NCBI RefSeq assembly: GCF_014855515.1
Contig: NZ_JACYFK010000002.1
Coordinates: forward strand, 434,001-498,000
Direction of reading: 5' to 3'
From: Euzebyella marina
GTDB lineage: Bacteria; Bacteroidota; Bacteroidia; Flavobacteriales; Flavobacteriaceae
DNA: 64,000 nucleotides
A model generated the notes under the pieces. That model did not search any database. It was not told the DNA's origin and saw nothing but the letters and a program-made list of their open reading frames with translations. Each line of letters opens with the position of its first letter. Positions within the stretch are counted from its first letter, which is position 1. The position numbers and the translations under genes are program-made. Positions 1-7,681 of this stretch are shown piece by piece.

Positions 1-534
1 GCCGAAATGCTCAAACATGGTTTGATCAAAGATTCAAATTATTGGAACCAGCTTAAGTCAATTTCATCTTTCAACCTATTAGATGATTTAATCTATCATT
101 CGGTAACCATCAAGAATGAGGTTGTAATTGAAGACCCAACAGAGCAAAATTTACGAAAGATTTTGAATTTCGGACACACCTTGGGGCATGCCATCGAATC
201 GTATTGTCTCGAAAATGTAGATAAAGAGACACTGTTGCACGGAGAGGCCATTGCTATAGGCATGATTTTAGAAGGATATCTCTCTAAAGAACTGACCGAG
301 CTGCCGACTGAAGATTTAGAAGATATCAAGACCACTTTTTTGAGTAGATATGAGAAGGTAGATTTTACGGACAACGATATTGACTCTATCTTGGAATTAT
401 TGAAATTTGACAAAAAAAATTCGCACGGTAAAATCAATTTTGTGTTGCTAAACGGCATTGGAGAACCGGCTATTGATGTTCAAGTTCCTGGTGAACTATT
501 TAAAGCTGCATTCGCATACTACGCTGAAAATTAA
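1..534 (+). CDS. aroB: 3-dehydroquinate synthase, C-terminal part (cut by window edge)
   Basis: The reading frame is open from base 1 and gives about 177 residues ending at 534, roughly the last half of a normal ~350-residue AroB. The enzyme converts DAHP to 3-dehydroquinate, step two of the cytoplasmic shikimate pathway, using NAD and a divalent metal. The opening AEMLKHGLIKD and the later NFGHTLGHAIE segment are characteristic; the two histidines of the latter and the HGEAIAIGM segment belong to the metal/substrate site. The first ATG at 7 is internal, not a start. The missing N-terminal half lies left of the window. Confidence 0.95.
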   Translation, partial: AEMLKHGLIKDSNYWNQLKSISSFNLLDDLIYHSVTIKNEVVIEDPTEQNLRKILNFGHTLGHAIESYCLENVDKETLLHGEAIAIGMILEGYLSKELTELPTEDLEDIKTTFLSRYEKVDFTDNDIDSILELLKFDKKNSHGKINFVLLNGIGEPAIDVQVPGELFKAAFAYYAEN

Positions 535-663
535 GTTCATATACTAAAAACAACCATTTACAACTCTTTGGAATTTTCTATTTAAAAATTATATAGATTA
601 GGTAAGGATTTCAGATAGACCAAAACCTAATTAAATTTTTAAACTATTTAACCCCACAGAGTT

Positions 664-993
664 ATGTTGCGTAAACTTGTTGATTACAAAAAGCTTGACC
701 ATGAACTGGCAGCTCTTTTAATTGAAACCTACCCTGATGGGTACGGTGACGACGATTTGATTGTCTTTAAGAACCTTCAAGGTGAAACTGTTCAGGCCGT
801 TGAATTGAGAACCACTGATACCGTTTACTTAGTTAAGATCAGTAAAAGCCTTTCCGATTTTATTGCCAATTTCGATGAGACCATTGAACGTGAGTTGGAA
901 TCAAAGCCTGAAAAAGTTCATGATAGTTCAGATGCAGATGAATTTGATCCAGGACTGGAAACCGACATGGAACTGGATGAAGATTTAGATTAA
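664..993 (+). CDS. small acidic conserved protein of unknown function
   Basis: This 109-residue protein has no family I can name. Residues 1-75 look like a compact alpha/beta domain. The last 30 residues are strongly acidic and probably disordered. It follows aroB by 129 bases, so it may be cotranscribed. There is no signal peptide or membrane segment, so it is cytoplasmic. It ends one base before the stop codon of the convergent YihY gene, with no room for a terminator. I recall small proteins like this beside aroB in other flavobacteria, but no function follows from that. Confidence 0.75.
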   Translation: MLRKLVDYKKLDHELAALLIETYPDGYGDDDLIVFKNLQGETVQAVELRTTDTVYLVKISKSLSDFIANFDETIERELESKPEKVHDSSDADEFDPGLETDMELDEDLD

Positions 994-994
994 C

Positions 995-1882
995 TCAGTT
1001 TTCTTTTGGAAGTGCATTTTTATTAGGCTCTACCTTTTCTCGTATATAATGTGCATATTGAAAGGTAAATTCCGCCCCGAAAAACATAATGATGCAGGTA
1101 TAATAGACCCAAAGTAAAATCAGAACGACTGACGATGCTCCGCCGTATACCGAAGTCGGATCACTTGTAGTGAAATAATAGCCCAGTAGATATTCGCCAA
1201 TTAAAAACAAAACTGTAGTCAGTCCCGCTCCCCAAAAAGTGGTTCCCCACCTTATATGAATATCAGGTAACAAACGGAACAACGCTGCGAATAGTCCCGT
1301 AATTACCAAAAAAGGCAATAGAAGGCTAAAAAAATTAGCCACAAAAACAGCGATATCGGGCGCAAAAGTGCTGACGTAGGCACTTAAGGTCTTTAAGACT
1401 ACAGAGAGTACTAAAGATATTAGAAATAGAAAGCCCAAAACCAACACCATTCCGAAAGAAATCATACGGTCTAAAAACATTTGTATCCATACCTTCTTTT
1501 TAGACTCTACCCCCCAAATATCATTCATTGCCATTTTAAGCCTTACGAACACTCCCGTGGCACCAAAGAGCAACATACCTACACCTATGACTACGGTTAC
1601 AACCGAGCCATCGTTTAGGGCGGCATTGGCAATCATACCTTCAATTGCCTCGGATACCCCTTCACCAATGAGCCCCCCGATTTTCTCGACTATTCTACCC
1701 TTAACAGCTTCGACCCCATAAATGGAACCCGCAATCCAGGCGACCATCATCAATAATGAGGGTAAAGAAAAGAGCGCATAATAGGCCACAATAGCACTTT
1801 TGCCAAATGGGTCGTTATCAACCCAAGAAACTCCGGTTCTCTTGAGTAATAACCAAAATATTTTGAGTTTTTTCAGAATCAT
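995..1882 (-). CDS. YihY/BrkB family inner membrane protein
   Basis: About 295 residues with six likely transmembrane helices. Family features are the early WVDNDPFGKSAIVAYYALFS segment and the C-terminal LLWVYYTCIIMFFGAEFT helix. Members were once called ribonuclease BN in error; the function is unsettled, with transport or envelope roles suggested. The frame is open to 1960, but the ATG at 1882 (MILKKLKIFW) is the better start: it matches the family N-terminus and overlaps the upstream DinB stop as ATGA (1879-1882), a typical translational coupling. The extra 26 residues would overlap DinB and look like noise. Confidence 0.88.
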   Translation of the reverse strand: MILKKLKIFWLLLKRTGVSWVDNDPFGKSAIVAYYALFSLPSLLMMVAWIAGSIYGVEAVKGRIVEKIGGLIGEGVSEAIEGMIANAALNDGSVVTVVIGVGMLLFGATGVFVRLKMAMNDIWGVESKKKVWIQMFLDRMISFGMVLVLGFLFLISLVLSVVLKTLSAYVSTFAPDIAVFVANFFSLLLPFLVITGLFAALFRLLPDIHIRWGTTFWGAGLTTVLFLIGEYLLGYYFTTSDPTSVYGGASSVVLILLWVYYTCIIMFFGAEFTFQYAHYIREKVEPNKNALPKEN

Positions 1883-2394
1883 AAATAACGTTCGCGCAGA
1901 ATATTTCTGTGATGTTTTTGATGACCACAGATGACAAAACCCAAAGCACCAACACTCCAATCAAGAGAACTTGCTATACCCTTTCTTTCCAAATCGTTAG
2001 TATCAAATTGATTGAACAAGTGAAGTGTAGAATTCCGAACTATAGAATACTCATCTATCAAACTTTGTAAGGTTCGATTATTAGCTTTGGAAAAAGGCAC
2101 ATAATCGTCCTGTTCAAAACCTGGCAAAGGAGTTTGATCACCACGGGAAAAGCGTAGCGCCCTGTATTGAAAAATTCTTTCTGAGTCTATAATATGCAAA
2201 AGCACCTCTGCCATCGTCCATTTATTCTCCGCATACCTAAAATCTAATTTGCTCTGCGGTATGGTAGCCATAAATTCAGGAAAATTCTGAGATTGCCGTT
2301 GCAGCATATCCATCAATTCCACATCCTTCACTAAGTCTATATAGTTTTTATAGAAGGGAAAGGGTTTCGTAAACTGTAAATCTGTCGTCTTCAT
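1879..2394 (-). CDS. DinB-like / DUF664-type four-helix protein
   Basis: This 171-residue protein belongs to the DinB superfamily of metal-binding four-helix bundles. Residues that fit the site are the His in MAEVLLHIIDSE and the C-terminal cluster GHQKHHRNILRERYL. Known members act as thiol-dependent transferases (bacillithiol or mycothiol) or are uncharacterised, so no reaction is assigned. It overlaps the downstream YihY gene by four bases, implying coupled translation. It is one of three DinB-fold genes in this window. Confidence 0.85.
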   Translation of the reverse strand: MKTTDLQFTKPFPFYKNYIDLVKDVELMDMLQRQSQNFPEFMATIPQSKLDFRYAENKWTMAEVLLHIIDSERIFQYRALRFSRGDQTPLPGFEQDDYVPFSKANNRTLQSLIDEYSIVRNSTLHLFNQFDTNDLERKGIASSLDWSVGALGFVICGHQKHHRNILRERYL

Positions 2395-2407
2395 GTAATA
2401 CTAAGCT

Positions 2408-2439
2408 AAAAAAAATCCCGAACACAAAGGTTCGGGATT
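2408..2439 (-). terminator. rho-independent terminator after the Lrp gene
   Basis: A perfect 10-bp stem (AATCCCGAAC at 2414-2423 with GTTCGGGATT at 2430-2439) has a 6-base loop. It is followed on the minus strand by a run of T (the A run at 2408-2415). It lies 25 bases past the Lrp stop and just before the DinB start, so it separates the two minus-strand genes. Confidence 0.85.
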
Positions 2440-2463
2440 GATTCAATTATGAATTCTTTTTAT

Positions 2464-2943
2464 TTATAGCTCGTTGAAGATGGTATGCATCAATCGTTTT
2501 TTATCATTGATACTTTCTTCTAGGGAAATCATAGTTTCCGTTCTGCTAATACCATCAATATCATCTATTTTAAAAATGATGTTTTTGGCATGATTGGTAT
2601 CTTTTGCCCTGATTTTACAGAAAATATTGAATTTTCCTGTGGTAATGTGGGCTACTGTAACGTTTGGTATTTCTTCTAAACGTTCAAGTACAAATTTAGT
2701 TTGGTGTGTCTTTTCCAAGAAAATGCCCACATAGGCTATAAAGGCATAACCTAGTTTAACATAATCGAGGGTTAATGAAGAACCTTTAATGATTCCGGCC
2801 TCCTCCATTTTTTTAACCCTTACGTGAACCGTTCCTGCCGAAATTAAAAGCTTTTTGGCAATATCGGTAAAAGGGGTCCTGGTATTGTCAATCAACATGT
2901 CCAGAATCTGGTGGTCAATTTCGTCTAATTTTACTTTTCCCAT
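2464..2943 (-). CDS. Lrp/AsnC family transcriptional regulator
   Basis: 159 residues with the usual two-part layout. An N-terminal winged helix-turn-helix (about 8-65, with TPFTDIAKKLLISAGTVHVRVKKM as the DNA-reading part) is followed by a C-terminal RAM ligand-binding and oligomerisation domain (about 70-150). Such proteins bind DNA as dimers to octamers and usually sense amino acids. Nothing here identifies the effector. It is flanked by its own terminator and by a weak terminator-like hairpin upstream, so it is probably monocistronic; feedback on its own promoter is common in the family but not shown here. Confidence 0.92.
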   Translation of the reverse strand: MGKVKLDEIDHQILDMLIDNTRTPFTDIAKKLLISAGTVHVRVKKMEEAGIIKGSSLTLDYVKLGYAFIAYVGIFLEKTHQTKFVLERLEEIPNVTVAHITTGKFNIFCKIRAKDTNHAKNIIFKIDDIDGISRTETMISLEESINDKKRLMHTIFNEL

Positions 2944-3012
2944 GATGGTTAGATTTTCAGCAAAAATAAAAAATTATAAAATAAAACGTACTAAATCTTC
3001 ATTTTTTATAAC

Positions 3013-3035
3013 AAAAACGTAACGAAAACGTTTTT
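3013..3035 (-). terminator. weak hairpin after the M14 peptidase gene
   Basis: AAAAACG (3013-3019) can pair with CGTTTTT (3029-3035) across a 9-base loop. On the minus strand it begins directly after the peptidase stop and continues into a T-containing tract. The stem is short and AT-rich, so it may be only a weak terminator. Confidence 0.35.
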
Positions 3036-4160
3036 TTAAGATAAAGTCTGAAAAATCTTATCAATTAAAGGGTAATACTCTTTGGCTTTAAGTTCTTGTA
3101 AATCACTATCTAGAGAACAGTCAATTGTTAAATGTCCGTACTTGATTTCTGTATCCTCGGGGTTGTAGTATTCAGGAACGAACTCAAGACTTCCGTTAAT
3201 TAATGTTTCCTTAAACTGGACCGGAATGGTTATTTTTGAGGAATTATTTTCCTTCAAACCATCTGCATTGATAAGTAATATATCAACGAAGTGTTTGCTA
3301 TTCTCCGGAATCAAATTGTATTTCTCAATAGAAAAATTTTCCACTTTTGATTCCGCAATTACATTGAGAGCCTTCAGCAATGAGAGAAAAATATACTCTC
3401 TGGTTTGTTCACGCATATAATCGTTCGGAGAATGACCAGATTCGAATAATATGGTAGGTGTATTCAACATTTGAAAGGTATCACCAACACAATTGGCATT
3501 GAAACTATCATCATAACGGCCTATCCTATTCGGAATAATACCTTGCAGCATTTCATTCATAGCAACAATCAATTTCATACTAATTGCCCTAGACGGAGAA
3601 ATGCTTCGTTCTTCATCATGAGCGGGAGCCAAAAAGGACACGGTAGCCGGTTTATTGCTTTCACCTACATTAAATATGGTACGTTGATCATGAAGGTTGA
3701 AACAAAAATCAGGTTCAAATCTTTCAAAAACATCGCGCAGAACGTTACTTTCTGGCTGACTTCTATCTTGCGCATCCCTATTTAAGTCAACCTCGTTGGT
3801 ATTAACCCTGGTATAAGCCTCAGCCCCATCAGGGTTCAACATGGGGATAATCATTAAGGTACAATGATTCAATATAGATTTAGCAAGTACATCGTCACTT
3901 ACTAAAAAATTAAACAGATCGCATACTGCCTTGGTAGTGGTAGACTCGTTGCCGTGCATCTGCGACCACATGAAAACCTTTTCTTTTCCGGTACCTATTT
4001 TTACGGCATTAATACTTTTCCCGAGAACCGAACTACCAACATGCTCAATTTTATATGACGACGGTAAATTATTAAGTACTTCTTGAATTTGACCATGTAC
4101 CACATATCTACCTGTAATAGATTGTTCTTTTATCTTTTCGTAAAGCTCGTTTGATATCAC
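3036..4160 (-). CDS. M14 family zinc carboxypeptidase
   Basis: 374 residues. The zinc site is visible as HGNE (H69, E72) and a later histidine in FNLHDQR (H157); NRD at 127-129 is the substrate-carboxylate region, and the glutamate in ILFESGHS is the expected general base. No signal peptide is evident, so the enzyme is probably cytoplasmic, unlike classical secreted carboxypeptidases. Its substrate cannot be deduced. The gene is divergent from an XRE regulator across 286 bases that carry several copies of a TTTACA-N2-TGTAAA palindrome close to its start. That suggests, as an inference, that the regulator controls it. Confidence 0.88.
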   Translation of the reverse strand: MISNELYEKIKEQSITGRYVVHGQIQEVLNNLPSSYKIEHVGSSVLGKSINAVKIGTGKEKVFMWSQMHGNESTTTKAVCDLFNFLVSDDVLAKSILNHCTLMIIPMLNPDGAEAYTRVNTNEVDLNRDAQDRSQPESNVLRDVFERFEPDFCFNLHDQRTIFNVGESNKPATVSFLAPAHDEERSISPSRAISMKLIVAMNEMLQGIIPNRIGRYDDSFNANCVGDTFQMLNTPTILFESGHSPNDYMREQTREYIFLSLLKALNVIAESKVENFSIEKYNLIPENSKHFVDILLINADGLKENNSSKITIPVQFKETLINGSLEFVPEYYNPEDTEIKYGHLTIDCSLDSDLQELKAKEYYPLIDKIFQTLS

Positions 4161-4199
4161 CTCAATTATTTTAGAAAAGCAAAAATAAGTTCTATTTAT

Positions 4200-4454
4200 T
4201 TTACATTTGTATAATTAGTTGTTTTCAATTGTAAATAAGTCGGTTTTTACAAGGGCTTGTATTTTACATTTGTAAATTAACTTCTGATTAAAAACACCAT
4301 TTGTTTTTATTAAAATTCAAATCACTTAAAATCAATGTTTTAATATATTTCATTAAGAGCGTTAGTCTAATTAAAAATTTGATAACTGTAAACTTTTTAC
4401 CTATCTCATCACCAGAAACTTTTATTTAAAAAGAGAATAATTTACAATGGTAAA
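4200..4454. promoter_or_regulatory. array of TTTACA-N2-TGTAAA palindromes between M14 and XRE genes
   Basis: Four 14-bp sites fit one pattern: 4200-4213 (TTTACATTTGTATA, one mismatch), 4222-4235 (TTTTCAATTGTAAA, one mismatch), 4263-4276 (TTTACATTTGTAAA, perfect) and 4441-4454 (TTTACAATGGTAAA, one mismatch). The last overlaps the XRE start codon at 4447. A related palindrome with arms TACAAG and CTTGTA sits at 4248-4261. The first four-site cluster covers the M14 promoter side and the last would block XRE transcription or translation. This is what an autoregulating repressor's operators look like; binding is inferred. Confidence 0.6.
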
Positions 4455-4830
4455 CTCGTCGGAATTCATTGAAAGATTAAATCTTCTGCTTACTCATTAT
4501 GGCTTAACGGCGTCACAGTTCGCAGACCAAATACAAGTTCAGCGTTCGAGTATTTCTCATCTATTATCGGGCCGTAACAAACCAAGTCTAGATTTTGTGA
4601 TGAAAGTAGTCCAGACATATCCTGCAGTAAATCTTTATTGGTTGTTGAACGGAAAGGGTGAATTTCCCTCTTCCCCTCAAAATTCTGACCAGCATTCTTA
4701 TCCATCTCCGAAACAAAAGGACCCATTAGCGATACAAACGGTTCAAAAATCCACAAAAGCGGAAAGAAAAATTGAAAAAATCATAATTTTTTATTCCGAC
4801 GGCAGTTTTGAGCCTTTTACACCCAAATAA
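4447..4830 (+). CDS. XRE/Cro-like helix-turn-helix regulator
   Basis: 127 residues. Residues 5-70 form a lambda-repressor-like helix-turn-helix: LTASQFADQIQVQRSSISHL is the two-helix DNA-reading unit and PSLDFVMKVVQTYP the following helix. Residues 75-100 are a polar linker and the tail (IEKIIIFYSDGSFEPF) is one beta-hairpin, seen in other flavobacterial members. The operator-like palindrome over its own start codon suggests autorepression. Divergent from the M14 peptidase. Confidence 0.88.
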   Translation: MVNSSEFIERLNLLLTHYGLTASQFADQIQVQRSSISHLLSGRNKPSLDFVMKVVQTYPAVNLYWLLNGKGEFPSSPQNSDQHSYPSPKQKDPLAIQTVQKSTKAERKIEKIIIFYSDGSFEPFTPK

Positions 4831-4914
4831 CCATCCTTTGATATAACCGAAATGCATGTAAATAACAGACATATAGGTTATCTTGCAGCTTTAAATTTTA
4901 CCTACCTTTTATTG

Positions 4915-5292
4915 ATGATACGCCCTTTACTTTTAAGCTTGTTTGGTTTTTTTACACTTATTTCTTGCTACCAACCAGAAAGAAATTGCAAAAAGTTTAA
5001 GAATGGTAAGTTCTCCTTTACCACGGAAATAAATGGAGAAGAAAAAACAACCATCTTCGAGCGCTTTGGTGAACTAGAAATAGATTATTTTGAAGGTAAA
5101 GCGGACTCGGCAAATATTCGATGGATAAACGATTGTGAGTATATCGTTAAAAAGCTTAATCCGAAGAATATGGCTGAAGAAAAGCCTATTCATATGAAAA
5201 TATTGTCAACCACTGATAATTCGTATACATTTGAATATAACATAGTTGGCCAAAGCCGAAAATCAAAAGGTGTGGCCATTAAAACTGACTAA
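4915..5292 (+). CDS. small conserved lipoprotein
   Basis: 125 residues from the ATG at 4915. A frame open to 4852 would put 21 extra residues before the signal sequence. MIRPLLLSLFGFFTLISC is a lipoprotein signal ending in a lipobox (LISC), so the mature protein starts at Cys and is membrane-anchored in the envelope. The rest is beta-rich, with WINDCEYIVKKLNPKN followed by a strand-rich tail. I recall similar flavobacterial proteins carrying a mistaken 'DNA topoisomerase IV' label; nothing here supports that role. TerC begins 11 bases downstream, so the two are probably cotranscribed. Confidence 0.8.
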   Translation: MIRPLLLSLFGFFTLISCYQPERNCKKFKNGKFSFTTEINGEEKTTIFERFGELEIDYFEGKADSANIRWINDCEYIVKKLNPKNMAEEKPIHMKILSTTDNSYTFEYNIVGQSRKSKGVAIKTD

Positions 5293-5303
5293 ACCTTTCT
5301 ATT

Positions 5304-6116
5304 ATGTTTGAAATATTTTCCAATCCAGATGCGTGGATTGCGCTTTTGACCTTGACATTTTTAGAAATCGTTCTCGGCATCGATAACATCATTTTTATTT
5401 CAATTGCTGCCGGTAAGTTAGAGCCCGGTCAACGAAAGAAAGCCACCAACATTGGTTTGGTTCTGGCCATGGCAATGCGAATCATACTTCTTTTCGGCAT
5501 TACGTTATTAACTTCTATGAAGAAACCTTTCTGGGTCTTTGAAAACGATTGGATTTCAGGGGGAATCAGTGGCCAAGCCATAATCTTATTCGCCGGAGGA
5601 TTATTTCTTCTCTACAAGAGTACGAGAGAAATACATGAAAAAGTAGAACACAAAGGTCATGACGAAGCAGAGGTTAAGAAAGGGCAAGCCACTACCCTGA
5701 CGAAAGCTATCGTTCAGATTACACTGATCAATATTGTCTTTTCGTTCGATTCCATTTTGACGGCCATTGGTATGACCAATGGTATTTCCCCTAATCCGAA
5801 TGACGTATTGGTACTGATGATTGTAGCGGTAGTAATTTCTGTGGTTATTATGATGCTGTTTGCCAACCCGGTTGGAGAATTTGTCAATAGACATCCTTCC
5901 ATTCAAATACTGGGTCTTTCCTTTCTTATTCTTATTGGGTTTATGCTCATTGCAGAGGCAGCCCATATCGGGCACCTTATCGTTTTTGGAAACGAGGTGG
6001 GAACCATCCCTAAAGGATACCTCTATTTTTCCATTGCCTTCTCCTTGCTCGTCGAGTTTCTTGACTTACGAATGAAGAAAAATACCCGTTCAGAAATTAA
6101 GGAAATAAAAGAGTAA
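5304..6116 (+). CDS. TerC family integral membrane protein
   Basis: 270 residues with about seven transmembrane helices. Two acidic membrane motifs define the family: LTFLEIVLGIDNIIFIS near residue 17 and ITLINIVFSFDSILTAIG near 140. The family includes tellurium-resistance TerC and the manganese exporters Alx/MeeF, so metal export, perhaps of manganese used in metalating exported proteins, is the likely role. A strong terminator follows at 6127. Confidence 0.9.
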   Translation: MFEIFSNPDAWIALLTLTFLEIVLGIDNIIFISIAAGKLEPGQRKKATNIGLVLAMAMRIILLFGITLLTSMKKPFWVFENDWISGGISGQAIILFAGGLFLLYKSTREIHEKVEHKGHDEAEVKKGQATTLTKAIVQITLINIVFSFDSILTAIGMTNGISPNPNDVLVLMIVAVVISVVIMMLFANPVGEFVNRHPSIQILGLSFLILIGFMLIAEAAHIGHLIVFGNEVGTIPKGYLYFSIAFSLLVEFLDLRMKKNTRSEIKEIKE

Positions 6117-6126
6117 CAAACTTAAT

Positions 6127-6162
6127 AAAAAACCCCCAAGCTATTTCGCTTGGGGGTTTTTT
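6127..6162. terminator. bidirectional rho-independent terminator
   Basis: AAAAAACCCCCAAGC pairs with GCTTGGGGGTTTTTT around a 6-base loop (TATTTC). A/T runs on both sides let it stop both the TerC transcript and the convergent hydroxylase transcript ending at 6182. Confidence 0.92.
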
Positions 6163-6181
6163 ATTTAAAGTTTTAAATTAC

Positions 6182-7138
6182 TTAGTTCGGTCTACTGAAA
6201 ACAGCCTCAGGGTTTTTAGTTTTTTGCTCATTAAACATACGCTGCTGTTGCTTAACGGTCAATGTACTGCCGTCAGGACTCCATCCCGGAGGGCCAAAAA
6301 TATACATCAGCTTGTGAGAAAACTTTTTGGCCTTCTTTACATCGGCCCAAATATCTTTAAACTCGTGTGTCAAAATCACTATAGGATTATATGAATTAGG
6401 CGCATGAATTACCCCAAATTTCACTTCGATATCATCATCCAATTCTTTCCAAGTGCCAAATATCTTATCGAAGATGTTTAAAAATCCGCCGTGGTTTTTA
6501 TCTAGATACTCTACATTTTGACTGTGGTGAACCTGGTGCATGGTGTGCGTATTGAAAACTTTTTCGATCCATCCCATTTTTGGCACATAAAGCGAATGCA
6601 ATTGAAATTGCCATAGCGACTCGATAGCCAAGCAGATAATGACCATTTCGACCGGAAAACCAATGGCAGGCATCCACATATAAAAGAAAGGTTTGTAAAG
6701 TAGGGTAAACCAACCGTTACGAACTGCTGTGCCTAAATTAAAATTATCGGAGGAATGATGTACGATATGCGCCGCCCAAAGAATGCGAACTTCATGGTTG
6801 GCCCTATGGAACCAATAATAAGTGAAATCATCGGCCAATTGGCAAAGAAGCCAAACGTACCAAGCATAACCAAAAGATTTATACCCCATAATATTGGTTC
6901 GCACGCCGTCAACTATCGGATTGAAAACCTCATAGGTAAACTCAAAAACAACAATTAAAACCGTAACCTTAATGAGCGGCCCTAAAATTGCGGAGCCAAT
7001 ACCCATAGCTCCACTAGCCATTAAATCTTTCCAAACATACAGGTCGTCATGACCATGAGTTTTACTGTAAGTAAGTTCTAAAAGTATAAAAGCAATAAAA
7101 CAGGGGACTCCGTAAACGAGGGGGTTGGTAAAATCCAT
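6182..7138 (-). CDS. fatty acid hydroxylase / sterol desaturase superfamily protein
   Basis: 318 residues, integral membrane, non-heme di-iron family. The histidine clusters are visible: FHRANHE (about 132-138), HIVHHSSDN (about 144-152) and the later HTMHQVHHS. These ligate the two irons that activate O2 for hydroxylation of a lipid tail. Lipid substrate unknown; hydroxy-fatty acids of flavobacterial aminolipids or carotenoids are possible. A second, only distantly similar member lies at 25796-26668. Confidence 0.85.
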   Translation of the reverse strand: MDFTNPLVYGVPCFIAFILLELTYSKTHGHDDLYVWKDLMASGAMGIGSAILGPLIKVTVLIVVFEFTYEVFNPIVDGVRTNIMGYKSFGYAWYVWLLCQLADDFTYYWFHRANHEVRILWAAHIVHHSSDNFNLGTAVRNGWFTLLYKPFFYMWMPAIGFPVEMVIICLAIESLWQFQLHSLYVPKMGWIEKVFNTHTMHQVHHSQNVEYLDKNHGGFLNIFDKIFGTWKELDDDIEVKFGVIHAPNSYNPIVILTHEFKDIWADVKKAKKFSHKLMYIFGPPGWSPDGSTLTVKQQQRMFNEQKTKNPEAVFSRPN

Positions 7139-7243
7139 TCAATCAGTATTTCGGCTAAGATAATGATATTAAGAACTTATAGACAAATTGATTTGAATTT
7201 AGCTCGATATAACGATAACTAAAATCGATGGTAGAATTATCAG

Positions 7244-7675
7244 CTACTTTTTAGTTTGCCTTAAAATCTCGTTTTGCTCTTGCAAAAGTTTTTCCAAGCT
7301 TGATAAAAGCTCGATGTTCTTTGGAGTTTCGACCTCTTCATTATCAGGGTCTTCGGCCTTGTTCTTAAATCGGTTGATACCCTTTACCACGACAAAGATG
7401 GTCAGGGCGATAATAAAAAAATCGACCAAAACCTCAAACATTTCACCGTACCCGATAGCTACTTCTTCTGCCCCGTCAACGGCCTTTTGCAGCACATATT
7501 TTCTATTCGAAAAATTAACGTCGTCTGTCAAAAGCGACAAAGGAGGCATTATAATTTTTTTGACAAGCGTATTGATTACATTATTGAAGGCAGTTCCGAT
7601 AATGATACCAATGGCCATGTCTATCATGTTGCCTTTTATGGCAAAATTCTTGAACTCTTGATAAAAATTCTTCAT
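7244..7675 (-). CDS. mscL: large-conductance mechanosensitive channel
   Basis: 143 residues with the MscL layout: N-terminal amphipathic helix (FYQEFKNFAIKGNMIDMAIGIIIG), pore-lining TM1, a periplasmic loop, TM2 (about 80-100) and a C-terminal helical bundle (SSLEKLLQEQNEILRQT). It forms a pentameric pore that opens under membrane tension during osmotic downshock. It begins seven bases past the parC stop codon on the same strand, so it may be part of the parE-parC transcript. Confidence 0.95.
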   Translation of the reverse strand: MKNFYQEFKNFAIKGNMIDMAIGIIIGTAFNNVINTLVKKIIMPPLSLLTDDVNFSNRKYVLQKAVDGAEEVAIGYGEMFEVLVDFFIIALTIFVVVKGINRFKNKAEDPDNEEVETPKNIELLSSLEKLLQEQNEILRQTKK

Positions 7676-7681
7676 GCTATT

